Origin: Diadema setosum | Taxonomy: Eukaryota > Echinodermata > Echinoidea > Diadematoida > Diadematidae | Direction: 5' to 3' | Length of the DNA: 64,000 nt | Assembly (NCBI GenBank): GCA_033980235.1 | Contig: CM067069.1 | Location: forward strand, 37,323,992-37,387,991 | In this document: positions 9,912-24,000 of the stretch, one piece after another | Position numbering within the stretch: the first letter of the stretch is position 1 | How the letters are laid out: each line of letters begins with the position of its first letter | Program-made: the position numbers and the translations under genes | Notes under the pieces: generated by a model | The model's database searches: none | Told to the model about the DNA's origin: nothing | The model's input: only the letters and a program-made list of their open reading frames with translations

Positions 9912-12900
9912 CTCTAAATGACGTCATACGGGCCCGTCTAAGTTGAAATTCCGCGCGCGCGTCAATGGCGATATACAGTGCAACAATGCCAAAAAACCGC
10001 CAATTTTCAATCCGAATTTACTCGCCAGGATGGACGATGACCCCCCATTTTCTTGACATATTTTGAAAGCTGATGAGTTGTTCATGTCATTCCATGGGTT
10101 GGCGATGCTGGCATAATGATTAAAAAATATCAAATTTCTTCACAAAGTAAAAAAAGTAAATTTTCAAAATGACGTCATCAAATTTCAAGTTTACTCGAGC
10201 GTATCTCACTTATCCTTGGCCAATTTTCACCCAGATTTCAGTATGTTGTAGCTAATTTAATACTCTATCAGTTTTATGATAACACAATTTTGATTAAATG
10301 ACAGCATGACCTCGTAAAAATGGATTGAAAGTAACCTTGTCGAATTTGACCAGTTTACGTGTTATCTCTATGGAAGTGCAGTTTTTGTGGAAATGAAAAT
10401 TGACATGACTATTTCTATCGAGCACTAGCTCACTTATGCTTCGGTGAATTTCTCCCAGATTTTAATATATTGTAGCTGAGACTTTGCGCTATCGTAATAA
10501 GTCCTCCGTTTTTTTCATACGACGTAAAAAGTACGTCGAAAAACTCGAGTAAAATAATCAAGCTTAGCTTCATTAGGTGATCCGAGTATCCTCTCGGATC
10601 ACCTTCTGTATCTGTACGGATTCTTTGTGTGTTCTTATTTCTGGACAAAAGTTGTGTATCTACTTACTCAAAAAGTTCTCAGAGTATCTATTTCAAACTC
10701 ATACCATGTATGTATCATGTCCCAAAGACGACAAATCTAATGTATCATTGTGATCAGTCGACCGTGACGTCACTATGACGTCATTATATGAAAACACATT
10801 TTCATTCATATCCCATTAATGGAATGGAATTTTTCAATGAAATTTACGTCACATATATTTCAAGTTAAGCTGGTTCTACTCATGTTCTCAAAATTTATCT
10901 ATACCCTTAAAACATGCGCGTACGCGCGCGTTGAAATATTTGTATGCTCCAATTGAGCTCAATTTTTTTTTGCACACGTTTCAGACCATTTGGAGCATTT
11001 TTTGAAAAATTGAAAAATTGGACGGACGCGTACGCGCGCGCATATATACGCACGCACAGCTCTTATGCAATAGAAATTTCCCGTTTTTTCACACTTATCG
11101 GATGCCTAAAATGTCAAGGAATATTTCTACCAAGTTTCAAGTCAATCCGACTCTAAATGACGTCATACGGGCCCGTCTAAGTTGAAATTCCGCGCGCGCG
11201 TCAATGGCGATATACAGTGCAACAATGCCAAAAAACCGCCAATTTTCAATCCGAATTTACTCGCCAGGATGGACGATGACCCCCCATTTTCTTGACATAT
11301 TTTGAAAGCTGATGAGTTGTTCATGTCATTCAATGGGTTGGCGATGCTGGCATAATGATTAAAAGATATCAAATTTCTTCACAAAGTAAAAAAGTAAATT
11401 TTCAAAATGACGTCATCAAATTTCAAGTTTACTCGAGCGTATCTCACTTATCCTTGGCCAATTTTCACCCAGATTTCAGTATGTTGTAGCTAATTTAATA
11501 CTCTATCAGTTTTATAGCAACACAATTTTGATTAAATGACAGCATGACCTCGTAAAAATGGATTGAAAGTAACCTTGTCGAATTTGACCAGTTTACGTGT
11601 TATCTCTATGGAAGTGCAGTTTTTGTGGAAATGAAAATTGACATGACTATTTCTATCGAGCACTAGCTCACTTATGCTTCGGTGAATTTCTCCCAGATTT
11701 TAATATATTGTAGCTGAGACTTTGCGCTATCGTAATAAGTCCTCCGTTTTTTTCATACGACGTAAAAAGTACGTCGAAAAACTCGAGTAAAATAATCAAG
11801 CTTAGCTTCATTAGGTGATCCGAGTATCCTCTCGGATCACCTTCTGTATCTGTACGGATTCTTTGTGTGTTCTTATTTCTGGACAAAAGTTGTGTATCTA
11901 CTTACTCAAAAAGTTCTCAGAGTATCTATTTCAAACTCATACCATGTATGTATCATGTCCCAAAGACGACAAATCTAATGTATCATTGTGATCAGTCGAC
12001 CGTGACGTCACTATGACGTCATTATATGAAAACACATTTTCATTCATATCCCATTAATGGAATTGAATTTTTCAATGAAATTTACGTCACATATATTTCA
12101 AGTTAAGCTGGTTCTACTCATGTTCTCAAAATTTATCTATACCCTTAAAACGTGCGCGTACGCGCGCGTTGAAATATTTGTATGCTCCAATTGAGCTCAA
12201 ATTTTTTTTGCACACGTTTCAGACCATTTGGAGCATTTTTTGAAAAATTGGACGGACGCGTACGCGCGCGAATATATACGCACGCACAGCTCTTATGCAA
12301 TAGAAATTTCCCGTTTTTTCACACTTATCGGATGCCTAAAATGTCAAGGAATATTTCTACCAAGTTTCAAGTCAATCCGACTCTAAATGACGTCATACGG
12401 GCCCGTCTAAGTTGAAATTCCGCGCGTGCGTCAATGGCGATATACAGTGCAACAATGCCAAAAAACCGCCAATTTTCAATCCGAATTTACTCGCCAGGAT
12501 GGACGATGACCCCCCATTTTCTTGACATATTTTGAAAGCTGATGAGTTGTTCATGTCATTCCATGGGTTGGCGATGCTGGCATAATGATTAAAAAATATC
12601 AAATTTCTTCACAAAGTAAAAAAAGTAAATTTTCAAAATGACGTCATCAAATTTCAAGTTTACTCGAGCGTATCTCACTTATCCTTGGCCAATTTTCACC
12701 CAGATTTCAGTATGTTGTAGCTAATTTAATACTCTATCAGTTTTATAGCAACACAATTTTGATTAAATGACAGCATGACCTCGTAAAAATGGATTGAAAG
12801 TAACCTTGTCGAATTTGACCAGTTTACGTGTTATCTCTATGGAAGTGCAGTTTTTGTGGAAATGAAAATTGACATGACTATTTCTATCGAGCACTAGCTC

Positions 12901-13619
12901 ACTTATGCTTCGGTGAATTTCTCCCAGATTTTAATATATTGTAGCTGAGACTTTGCGCTATCGTAATAAGTCCTCCGTTTTTTTCATACGACGTAAAAAG
13001 TACGTCGAAAAACTCGAGTAAAATAATCAAGCTTAGCTTCATTAGGTGATCCGAGTATCCTCTCGGATCACCTTCTGTATCTGTACGGATTCTTTGTGTG
13101 TTCTTATTTCTGGACAAAAGTTGTGTATCTACTTACTCAAAAAGTTCTCAGAGTATCTATTTCAAACTCATACCATGTATGTATCATGTCCCAAAGACGA
13201 CAAATCTAATGTATCATTGTGATCAGTCGACCGTGACGTCACTATGACGTCATTATATGAAAACACATTTTCATTCATATCCCATTAATGGAATGGAATT
13301 TTTCAATGAAATTTACGTCACATATATTTCAAGTTAAGCTGGTTCTACTCATGTTCTCAAAATTTATCTATACCCTTAAAACGTGCGCGTACGCGCGCGT
13401 TGAAATATTTGTATGCTCCAATTGAGCTCAATTTTTTTTTGCACACGTTTCAGACCATTTGGAGCATTTTTTGAAAAATTGAAAAATTGGACGGACGCGT
13501 ACGCGCGCGAATATATACGCACGCACAGCTCTTATGCAATAGAAATTTCCCGTTTTTTCACACTTATCGGATGCCTAAAATGTCAAGGAATATTTCTACC
13601 AAGTTTCAAGTCAATCCGA
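9912..13619. repeat. Higher-order group 3: monomers G'-H'-D
   Basis: Monomers start at 9912 (G', 1239 bp), 11151 (H', 1230 bp) and 12381 (D, 1239 bp). G' follows an 'e' right end but carries c at site 182, a at site 215 and the seven-A run, a combination otherwise seen only after a K right end. Its site 47 still has the non-K state. This makes it a recombinant. H' has a 9-bp deletion near 12241-12250. The group resembles E-G-H-D lacking its first monomer. Confidence 0.85.
12241..12250. other. 9-bp deletion junction in monomer H'
   Basis: Other K monomers read gaaaaattgaaaaaattgg here, but this one reads gaaaaattgg. The lost 9 bp lie between two near-identical gaaaaattg strings, as expected from slippage or short-repeat recombination. 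This is why the monomer starting at 11151 is 1230 bp long. Confidence 0.85.
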
Positions 13620-16600
13620 CTCTAAATGACGTCATACGGGCCCGTCTAAGTTGAAATTCCGCGCGCGCGTCAATGGCGATATACAGTGCAACAATGCCAA
13701 AAAACCGCCAATTTTCAATCCGAATTTACTCGCCAGGATGGACGATGACCCCCCATTTTCTTGACATATTTTGAAAGCTGATGAGTTGTTCATGTCATTC
13801 AATGGGTTGGCGATGCTGGCATAATGATTAAAAGATATCAAATTTCTTCACAAAGTAAAAAAGTAAATTTTCAAAATGACGTCATCAAATTTCAAGTTTA
13901 CTCGAGCGTATCTCACTTATCCTTGGCCAATTTTCACCCAGATTTCAGTATGTTGTAGCTAATTTAATACTCTATCAGTTTTATAGCAACGCAATTTTGA
14001 TTAAATGACAGCATGACCTCGTAAAAATGGATTGAAAGTAACCTTGTCGAATTTGACCAGTTTACGTGTTATCTCTATGGAAGTGCAGTTTTTGTGGAAA
14101 TGAAAATTGACATGACTATTTCTATCGAGCACTAGCTCACTTATGCTTCGGTGAATTTCTCCCAGATTTTAATATATTGTAGCTGAGACTTTGCGCTATC
14201 GTAATAAGTCCTCCGTTTTTTTCATACGACGTAAAAAGTACGTCGAAAAACTCGAGTAAAATAATCAAGCTTAGCTTCATTAGGTGATCCGAGTATCCTC
14301 TCGGATCACCTTCTGTATCTGTACGGATTCTTTGTGTGTTCTTATTTCTGGACAAAAGTTGTGTATCTACTTACTCAAAAAGTTCTCAGAGTATCTATTT
14401 CAAACTCATACCATGTATGTATCATGTCCCAAAGACGACAAATCTAATGTATCATTGTGATCAGTCGACCGTGACGTCACTATGACGTCATTATATGAAA
14501 ACACATTTTCATTCATATCCCATTAATGGAATGGAATTTTTCAATGAAATTTACGTCACATATATTTCAAGTTAAGCTGGTTCTACTCATGTTCTCAAAA
14601 TTTATCTATACCCTTAAAACATGCGCGTACGCGCGCGTTGAAATATTTGTATGCTCCAATTGAGCTCAATTTTTTTTTGCACACGTTTCAGACCATTTGG
14701 AGCATTTTTTGAAAAATTGAAAAATTGGACGGACGCGTACGCGCGCGCATATATACGCACGCACAGCTCTTATGCAATAGAAATTTCCCGTTTTTTCACA
14801 CTTATCGGATGCCTAAAATGTCAAGGAATATTTCTACCAAGTTTCAAGTCAATCCGACTCTAAATGACGTCATACGGGCCCGTCTAAGTTGAAATTCCGC
14901 GCGCGCGTCAATGGCGATATACAGTGCAACAATGCCAAAAAACCGCCAATTTTCAATCCGAATTTACTCGCCAGGATGGACGATGACCCCCCATTTTCTT
15001 GACATATTTTGAAAGCTGATGAGTTGTTCATGTCATTCAATGGGTTGGCGATGCTGGCATAATGATTAAAAGATATCAAATTTCTTCACAAAGTAAAAAA
15101 GTAAATTTTCAAAATGACGTCATCAAATTTCAAGTTTACTCGAGCGTATCTCACTTATCCTTGGCCAATTTTCACCCAGATTTCAGTATGTTGTAGCTAA
15201 TTTAATACTCTATCAGTTTTATAGCAACACAATTTTGATTAAATGACAGCATGACCTCGTAAAAATGGATTGAAAGTAACCTTGTCGAATTTGACCAGTT
15301 TACGTGTTATCTCTATGGAAGTGCAGTTTTTGTGGAAATGAAAATTGACATGACTATTTCTATCGAGCACTAGCTCACTTATGCTTCGGTGAATTTCTCC
15401 CAGATTTTAATATATTGTAGCTGAGACTTTGCGCTATCGTAATAAGTCCTCCGTTTTTTTCATACGACGTAAAAAGTACGTCGAAAAACTCGAGTAAAAT
15501 AATCAAGCTTAGGTGATCCGAGTATCCTCTCGGATCACCTTCTGTATCTGTACGGATTCTTTGTGTGTTCTTATTTCTGGACAAAAGTTGTGTATCTACT
15601 TACTCAAAAAGTTCTCAGAGTATCTATTTCAAACTCATACCATGTATGTATCATGTCCCAAAGACGACAAATCTAATGTATCATTGTGATCAGTCGACCG
15701 TGACGTCACTATGACGTCATTATATGAAAACACATTTTCATTCATATCCCATTAATGGAATTGAATTTTTCAATGAAATTTACGTCACATATATTTCAAG
15801 TTAAGCTGGTTCTACTCATGTTCTCAAAATTTATCTATACCCTTAAAACGTGCGCGTACGCGCGCGTTGAAATATTTGTATGCTCCAATTGAGCTCAAAT
15901 TTTTTTTGCACACGTTTCAGACCATTTGGAGCATTTTTTGAAAAATTGAAAAAATTGGACGGACGCGTACGCGCGCGAATATATACGCACGCACAGCTCT
16001 TATGCAATAGAAATTTCCCGTTTTTTCACACTTATCGGATGCCTAAAATGTCAAGGAATATTTCTACCAAGTTTCAAGTCAATCCGACTCTAAATGACGT
16101 CATACGGGCCCGTCTAAGTTGAAATTCCGCGCGTGCGTCAATGGCGATATACAGTGCAACAATGCCAAAAAACCGCCAATTTTCAATCCGAATTTACTCG
16201 CCAGGATGGACGATGACCCCCCATTTTCTTGACATATTTTGAAAGCTGATGAGTTGTTCATGTCATTCCATGGGTTGGCGATGCTGGCATAATGATTAAA
16301 AAATATCAAATTTCTTCACAAAGTAAAAAAAGTAAATTTTCAAAATGACGTCATCAAATTTCAAGTTTACTCGAGCGTATCTCACTTATCCTTGGCCAAT
16401 TTTCACCCAGATTTCAGTATGTTGTAGCTAATTTAATACTCTATCAGTTTTATAGCAACACAATTTTGATTAAATGACAGCATGACCTCGTAAAAATGGA
16501 TTGAAAGTAACCTTGTCGAATTTGACCAGTTTACGTGTTATCTCTATGGAAGTGCAGTTTTTGTGGAAATGAAAATTGACATGACTATTTCTATCGAGCA

Positions 16601-17326
16601 CTAGCTCACTTATGCTTCGGTGAATTTCTCCCAGATTTTAATATATTGTAGCTGAGACTTTGCGCTATCGTAATAAGTCCTCCGTTTTTTTCATACGACG
16701 TAAAAAGTACGTCGAAAAACTCGAGTAAAATAATCAAGCTTAGCTTCATTAGGTGATCCGAGTATCCTCTCGGATCACCTTCTGTATCTGTACGGATTCT
16801 TTGTGTGTTCTTATTTCTGGACAAAAGTTGTGTATCTACTTACTCAAAAAGTTCTCAGAGTATCTATTTCAAACTCATACCATGTATGTATCATGTCCCA
16901 AAGACGACAAATCTAATGTATCATTGTGATCAGTCGACCGTGACGTCACTATGACGTCATTATATGAAAACACATTTTCATTCATATCCCATTAATGGAA
17001 TGGAATTTTTCAATGAAATTTACGTCACATATATTTCAAGTTAAGCTGGTTCTACTCATGTTCTCAAAATTTATCTATACCCTTAAAACGTGCGCGTACG
17101 CGCGCGTTGAAATATTTGTATGCTCCAATTGAGCTCAATTTTTTTTTGCACACGTTTCAGACCATTTGGAGCATTTTTTGAAAAATTGAAAAATTGGACG
17201 GACGCGTACGCGCGCGAATATATACGCACGCACAGCTCTTATGCAATAGAAATTTCCCGTTTTTTCACACTTATCGGATGCCTAAAATGTCAAGGAATAT
17301 TTCTACCAAGTTTCAAGTCAATCCGA
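13620..17326. repeat. Higher-order group 4: monomers A'-H''-D
   Basis: Monomers start at 13620 (A', 1238 bp), 14858 (H'', 1230 bp) and 16088 (D, 1239 bp). A' has the agcaacgcaa state and 'a' right end of type A. Its middle is the common form (a at site 557, seven T, cgagt), so it looks like an A/non-A mosaic. H'' has a 9-bp deletion ending at about 15511. Confidence 0.85.
15506..15516. other. 9-bp deletion junction in monomer H''
   Basis: All other monomers read agcttagcttcattaggtg here, but this one reads agcttaggtg. One copy of a ttag direct repeat and the bases between the copies are gone. The break lies at the left foot of the 12-bp-stem hairpin, which may have favoured slippage. Confidence 0.85.
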
Positions 17327-20300
17327 CTCTAAATGACGTCATACGGGCCCGTCTAAGTTGAAATTCCGCGCGCGCGTCAATGGCGATATACAGTGCAACA
17401 ATGCCAAAAAACCGCCAATTTTCAATCCGAATTTACTCGCCAGGATGGACGATGACCCCCCATTTTCTTGACATATTTTGAAAGCTGATGAGTTGTTCAT
17501 GTCATTCAATGGGTTGGCGATGCTGGCATAATGATTAAAAGATATCAAATTTCTTCACAAAGTAAAAAAGTAAATTTTCAAAATGACGTCATCAAATTTC
17601 AAGTTTACTCGAGCGTATCTCACTTATCCTTGGCCAATTTTCACCCAGATTTCAGTATGTTGTAGCTAATTTAATACTCTATCAGTTTTATAGCAACGCA
17701 ATTTTGATTAAATGACAGCATGACCTCGTAAAAATGGATTGAAAGTAACCTTGTCGAATTTGACCAGTTTACGTGTTATCTCTATGGAAGTGCAGTTTTT
17801 GTGGAAATGAAAATTGACATGACTATTTCTATCGAGCACTAGCTCACTTATGCTTCGGTGAATTTCTCCCAGATTTTAATATGTTGTAGCTGAGACTTTG
17901 CGCTATCGTAATAAGTCCTCCGTTTTTTCATACGACGTAAAAAATACGTCGAAAAACTCGACTAAAATAATCAAGCTTAGCTTCATTAGGTGATCCGAGT
18001 ATCCTCTCGGATCACCTTCTGTATCTGTACGGATTCTTTGTGTGTTCTTATTTCTGGACAAAAGTTGTGTATCTACTTACTCAAAAAGTTCTCAGAGTAT
18101 CTATTTCAAACTCATACCATGTATGTATCATGTCCCAAAGACGACAAATCTAATGTATCATTGTGATCAGTCGACCGTGACGTCACTATGACGTCATTAT
18201 ATGAAAACACATTTTCATTCATATCCCATTAATGGAATGGAATTTTTCAATGAAATTTACGTCACATATATTTCAAGTTAAGCTGGTTCTACTCATGTTC
18301 TCAAAATTTATCTATACCCTTAAAACATGCGCGTACGCGCGCGTTGAAATATTTGTATGCTCCAATTGAGCTCAATTTTTTTTTGCACACGTTTCAGACC
18401 ATTTGGAGCATTTTTTGAAAAATTGAAAAATTGGACGGACGCGTACGCGCGCGCATATATACGCACGCACAGCTCTTATGCAATAGAAATTTCCCGTTTT
18501 TTCACACTTATCGGATGCCTAAAATGTCAAGGAATATTTCTACCAAGTTTCAAGTCAATCCGACTCTAAATGACGTCATACGGGCCCGTCTAAGTTGAAA
18601 TTCCGCGCGCGCGTCAATGGCGATATACAGTGCAACAATGCCAAAAAACCGCCAATTTTCAATCCGAATTTACTCGCCAGGATGGACGATGACCCCCCAT
18701 TTTCTTGACATATTTTGAAAGCTGATGAGTTGTTCATGTCATTCAATGGGTTGGCGATGCTGGCATAATGATTAAAAGATATCAAATTTCTTCACAAAGT
18801 AAAAAAGTAAATTTTCAAAATGACGTCATCAAATTTCAAGTTTACTCGAGCGTATCTCACTTATCCTTGGCCAATTTTCACCCAGATTTCAGTATGTTGT
18901 AGCTAATTTAATACTCTATCAGTTTTATGATAACACAATTTTGATTAAATGACAGCATGACCTCGTAAAAATGGATTGAAAGTAACCTTGTCGAATTTGA
19001 CCAGTTTACGTGTTATCTCTATGGAAGTGCAGTTTTTGTGGAAATGAAAATTGACATGACTATTTCTATCGAGCACTAGCTCACTTATGCTTCGGTGAAT
19101 TTCTCCCAGATTTTAATATATTGTAGCTGAGACTTTGCGCTATCGTAATAAGTCCTCCGTTTTTTTCATACGACGTAAAAAGTACGTCGAAAAACTCGAG
19201 TAAAATAATCAAGCTTAGCTTCATTAGGTGATCCGAGTATCCTCTCGGATCACCTTCTGTATCTGTACGGATTCTTTGTGTGTTCTTATTTCTGGACAAA
19301 AGTTGTGTATCTACTTACTCAAAAAGTTCTCAGAGTATCTATTTCAAACTCATACCATGTATGTATCATGTCCCAAAGACGACAAATCTAATGTATCATT
19401 GTGATCAGTCGACCGTGACGTCACTATGACGTCATTATATGAAAACACATTTTCATTCATATCCCATTAATGGAATGGAATTTTTCAATGAAATTTACGT
19501 CACATATATTTCAAGTTAAGCTGGTTCTACTCATGTTCTCAAAATTTATCTATACCCTTAAAACATGCGCGTACGCGCGCGTTGAAATATTTGTATGCTC
19601 CAATTGAGCTCAATTTTTTTTTGCACACGTTTCAGACCATTTGGAGCATTTTTTGAAAAATTGAAAAATTGGACGGACGCGTACGCGCGCGCATATATAC
19701 GCACGCACAGCTCTTATGCAATAGAAATTTCCCGTTTTTTCACACTTATCGGATGCCTAAAATGTCAAGGAATATTTCTACCAAGTTTCAAGTCAATCCG
19801 ACTCTAAATGACGTCATACGGGCCCGTCTAAGTTGAAATTCCGCGCGCGCGTCAATGGCGATATACAGTGCAACAATGCCAAAAAACCGCCAATTTTCAA
19901 TCCGAATTTACTCGCCAGGATGGACGATGACCCCCCATTTTCTTGACATATTTTGAAAGCTGATGAGTTGTTCATGTCATTCAATGGGTTGGCGATGCTG
20001 GCATAATGATTAAAAGATATCAAATTTCTTCACAAAGTAAAAAAGTAAATTTTCAAAATGACGTCATCAAATTTCAAGTTTACTCGAGCGTATCTCACTT
20101 ATCCTTGGCCAATTTTCACCCAGATTTCAGTATGTTGTAGCTAATTTAATACTCTATCAGTTTTATGATAACACAATTTTGATTAAATGACAGCATGACC
20201 TCGTAAAAATGGATTGAAAGTAACCTTGTCGAATTTGACCAGTTTACGTGTTATCTCTATGGAAGTGCAGTTTTTGTGGAAATGAAAATTGACATGACTA

Positions 20301-21039
20301 TTTCTATCGAGCACTAGCTCACTTATGCTTCGGTGAATTTCTCCCAGATTTTAATATATTGTAGCTGAGACTTTGCGCTATCGTAATAAGTCCTCCGTTT
20401 TTTTCATACGACGTAAAAAGTACGTCGAAAAACTCGAGTAAAATAATCAAGCTTAGCTTCATTAGGTGATCCGAGTATCCTCTCGGATCACCTTCTGTAT
20501 CTGTACGGATTCTTTGTGTGTTCTTATTTCTGGACAAAAGTTGTGTATCTACTTACTCAAAAAGTTCTCAGAGTATCTATTTCAAACTCATACCATGTAT
20601 GTATCATGTCCCAAAGACGACAAATCTAATGTATCATTGTGATCAGTCGACCGTGACGTCACTATGACGTCATTATATGAAAACACATTTTCATTCATAT
20701 CCCATTAATGGAATGGAATTTTTCAATGAAATTTACGTCACATATATTTCAAGTTAAGCTGGTTCTACTCATGTTCTCAAAATTTATCTATACCCTTAAA
20801 ACGTGCGCGTACGCGCGCGTTGAAATATTTGTATGCTCCAATTGAGCTCAATTTTTTTTTGCACACGTTTCAGACCATTTGGAGCATTTTTTGAAAAATT
20901 GAAAAATTGGACGGACGCGTACGCGCGCGAATATATACGCACGCACAGCTCTTATGCAATAGAAATTTCCCGTTTTTTCACACTTATCGGATGCCTAAAA
21001 TGTCAAGGAATATTTCTACCAAGTTTCAAGTCAATCCGA
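17327..21039. repeat. Higher-order group 5: monomers A-I-J (no D)
   Basis: Monomers start at 17327 (A, 1237 bp), 18564 (I, 1238 bp) and 19802 (J, 1238 bp). I and J both have the gataac state on a left end of the kind that follows 'a' or 'e' monomers. I ends in 'a' and J in 'e'. No K-type right end occurs in this group. It is the only group not closed by a D monomer, although J shares the 'e' right end with D. Confidence 0.82.
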
Positions 21040-24000
21040 CTCTAAATGACGTCATACGGGCCCGTCTAAGTTGAAATTCCGCGCGCGCGTCAATGGCGAT
21101 ATACAGTGCAACAATGCCAAAAAACCGCCAATTTTCAATCCGAATTTACTCGCCAGGATGGACGATGACCCCCCATTTTCTTGACATATTTTGAAAGCTG
21201 ATGAGTTGTTCATGTCATTCAATGGGTTGGCGATGCTGGCATAATGATTAAAAGATATCAAATTTCTTCACAAAGTAAAAAAGTAAATTTTCAAAATGAC
21301 GTCATCAAATTTCAAGTTTACTCGAGCGTATCTCACTTATCCTTGGCCAATTTTCACCCAGATTTCAGTATGTTGTAGCTAATTTAATACTCTATCAGTT
21401 TTATAGCAACGCAATTTTGATTAAATGACAGCATGACCTCGTAAAAATGGATTGAAAGTAACCTTGTCGAATTTGACCAGTTTACGTGTTATCTCTATGG
21501 AAGTGCAGTTTTTGTGGAAATGAAAATTGACATGACTATTTCTATCGAGCACTAGCTCACTTATGCTTCGGTGAATTTCTCCCAGATTTTAATATGTTGT
21601 AGCTGAGACTTTGCGCTATCGTAATAAGTCCTCCGTTTTTTCATACGACGTAAAAAATACGTCGAAAAACTCGACTAAAATAATCAAGCTTAGCTTCATT
21701 AGGTGATCCGAGTATCCTCTCGGATCACCTTCTGTATCTGTACGGATTCTTTGTGTGTTCTTATTTCTGGACAAAAGTTGTGTATCTACTTACTCAAAAA
21801 GTTCTCAGAGTATCTATTTCAAACTCATACCATGTATGTATCATGTCCCAAAGACGACAAATCTAATGTATCATTGTGATCAGTCGACCGTGACGTCACT
21901 ATGACGTCATTATATGAAAACACATTTTCATTCATATCCCATTAATGGAATGGAATTTTTCAATGAAATTTACGTCACATATATTTCAAGTTAAGCTGGT
22001 TCTACTCATGTTCTCAAAATTTATCTATACCCTTAAAACATGCGCGTACGCGCGCGTTGAAATATTTGTATGCTCCAATTGAGCTCAATTTTTTTTTGCA
22101 CACGTTTCAGACCATTTGGAGCATTTTTTGAAAAATTGAAAAATTGGACGGACGCGTACGCGCGCGCATATATACGCACGCACAGCTCTTATGCAATAGA
22201 AATTTCCCGTTTTTTCACACTTATCGGATGCCTAAAATGTCAAGGAATATTTCTACCAAGTTTCAAGTCAATCCGACTCTAAATGACGTCATACGGGCCC
22301 GTCTAAGTTGAAATTCCGCGCGCGCGTCAATGGCGATATACAGTGCAACAATGCCAAAAAACCGCCAATTTTCAATCCGAATTTACTCGCCAGGATGGAC
22401 GATGACCCCCCATTTTCTTGACATATTTTGAAAGCTGATGAGTTGTTCATGTCATTCAATGGGTTGGCGATGCTGGCATAATGATTAAAAGATATCAAAT
22501 TTCTTCACAAAGTAAAAAAGTAAATTTTCAAAATGACGTCATCAAATTTCAAGTTTACTCGAGCGTATCTCACTTATCCTTGGCCAATTTTCACCCAGAT
22601 TTCAGTATGTTGTAGCTAATTTAATACTCTATCAGTTTTATACCAACACAAGTTTGATTAAATGACAGCATGACCTCGTAAAAATGGATTGAAAGTAACC
22701 TTGTCGAATTTGACCAGTTTACGTGTTATCTCTATGGAAGTGCAGTTTTTGTGGAAATGAAAATTGACATGACTATTTCTATCGAGCACTAGCTCACTTA
22801 CGCTTCGGTGAATTTCTCCCAGATTTTAATATATTGTAGCTGAGACTTTGCGCTATCGTAATAAGTCCTCCGTTTTTTTCATACGACGTAAAAAGTACGT
22901 CGAAAAACTCGAGTAAAATAATCAAGCTTAGCTTCATTAGGTGATCCGAGTATCCTCTCGGATCACCTTCTGTATCTGTACGGATTCTTTGTGTGTTCTT
23001 ATTTCTGGACAAAAGTTGTGTATCTACTTACTCAAAAAGTTCTCAGAGTATCTATTTCAAACTCATACCATGTATGTATCATGTCCCAAAGACGACAAAT
23101 CTAATGTATCATTGTGATCAGTCGACCGTGACGTCACTATGACGTCATTATATGAAAACACATTTTCATTCATATCCCATTAATGGAATTGAATTTTTCA
23201 ATGAAATTTACGTCACATATATTTCAAGTTAAGCTGGTTCTACTCATGTTCTCAAAATTTATCTATACCCTTAAAACGTGCGCGTACGCGCGCGTTGAAA
23301 TATTTGTATGCTCCAATTGAGCTCAAATTTTTTTTGCACACGTTTCAGACCATTTGGAGCATTTTTTGAAAAATTGAAAAAATTGGACGGACGCGTACGC
23401 GCGCGAATATATACGCACGCACAGCTCTTATGCAATAGAAATTTCCCGTTTTTTCACACTTATCGGATGCCTAAAATGTCAAGGAATATTTCTACCAAGT
23501 TTCAAGTCAATCCGACTCTAAATGACGTCATACGGGCCCGTCTAAGTTGAAATTCCGCGCGTGCGTCAATGGCGATATACAGTGCAACAATGCCAAAAAA
23601 CCGCCAATTTTCAATCCGAATTTACTCGCCAGGATGGACGATGACCCCCCATTTTCTTGACATATTTTGAAAGCTGATGAGTTGTTCATGTCATTCCATG
23701 GGTTGGCGATGCTGGCATAATGATTAAAAAATATCAAATTTCTTCACAAAGTAAAAAAAGTAAATTTTCAAAATGACGTCATCAAATTTCAAGTTTACTC
23801 GAGCGTATCTCACTTATCCTTGGCCAATTTTCACCCAGATTTCAGTATGTTGTAGCTAATTTAATACTCTATCAGTTTTATGATAACACAATTTTGATTA
23901 AATGACAGCATGACCTCGTAAAAATGGATTGAAAGTAACCTTGTCGAATTTGACCAGTTTACGTGTTATCTCTATGGAAGTGCAGTTTTTGTGGAAATGA

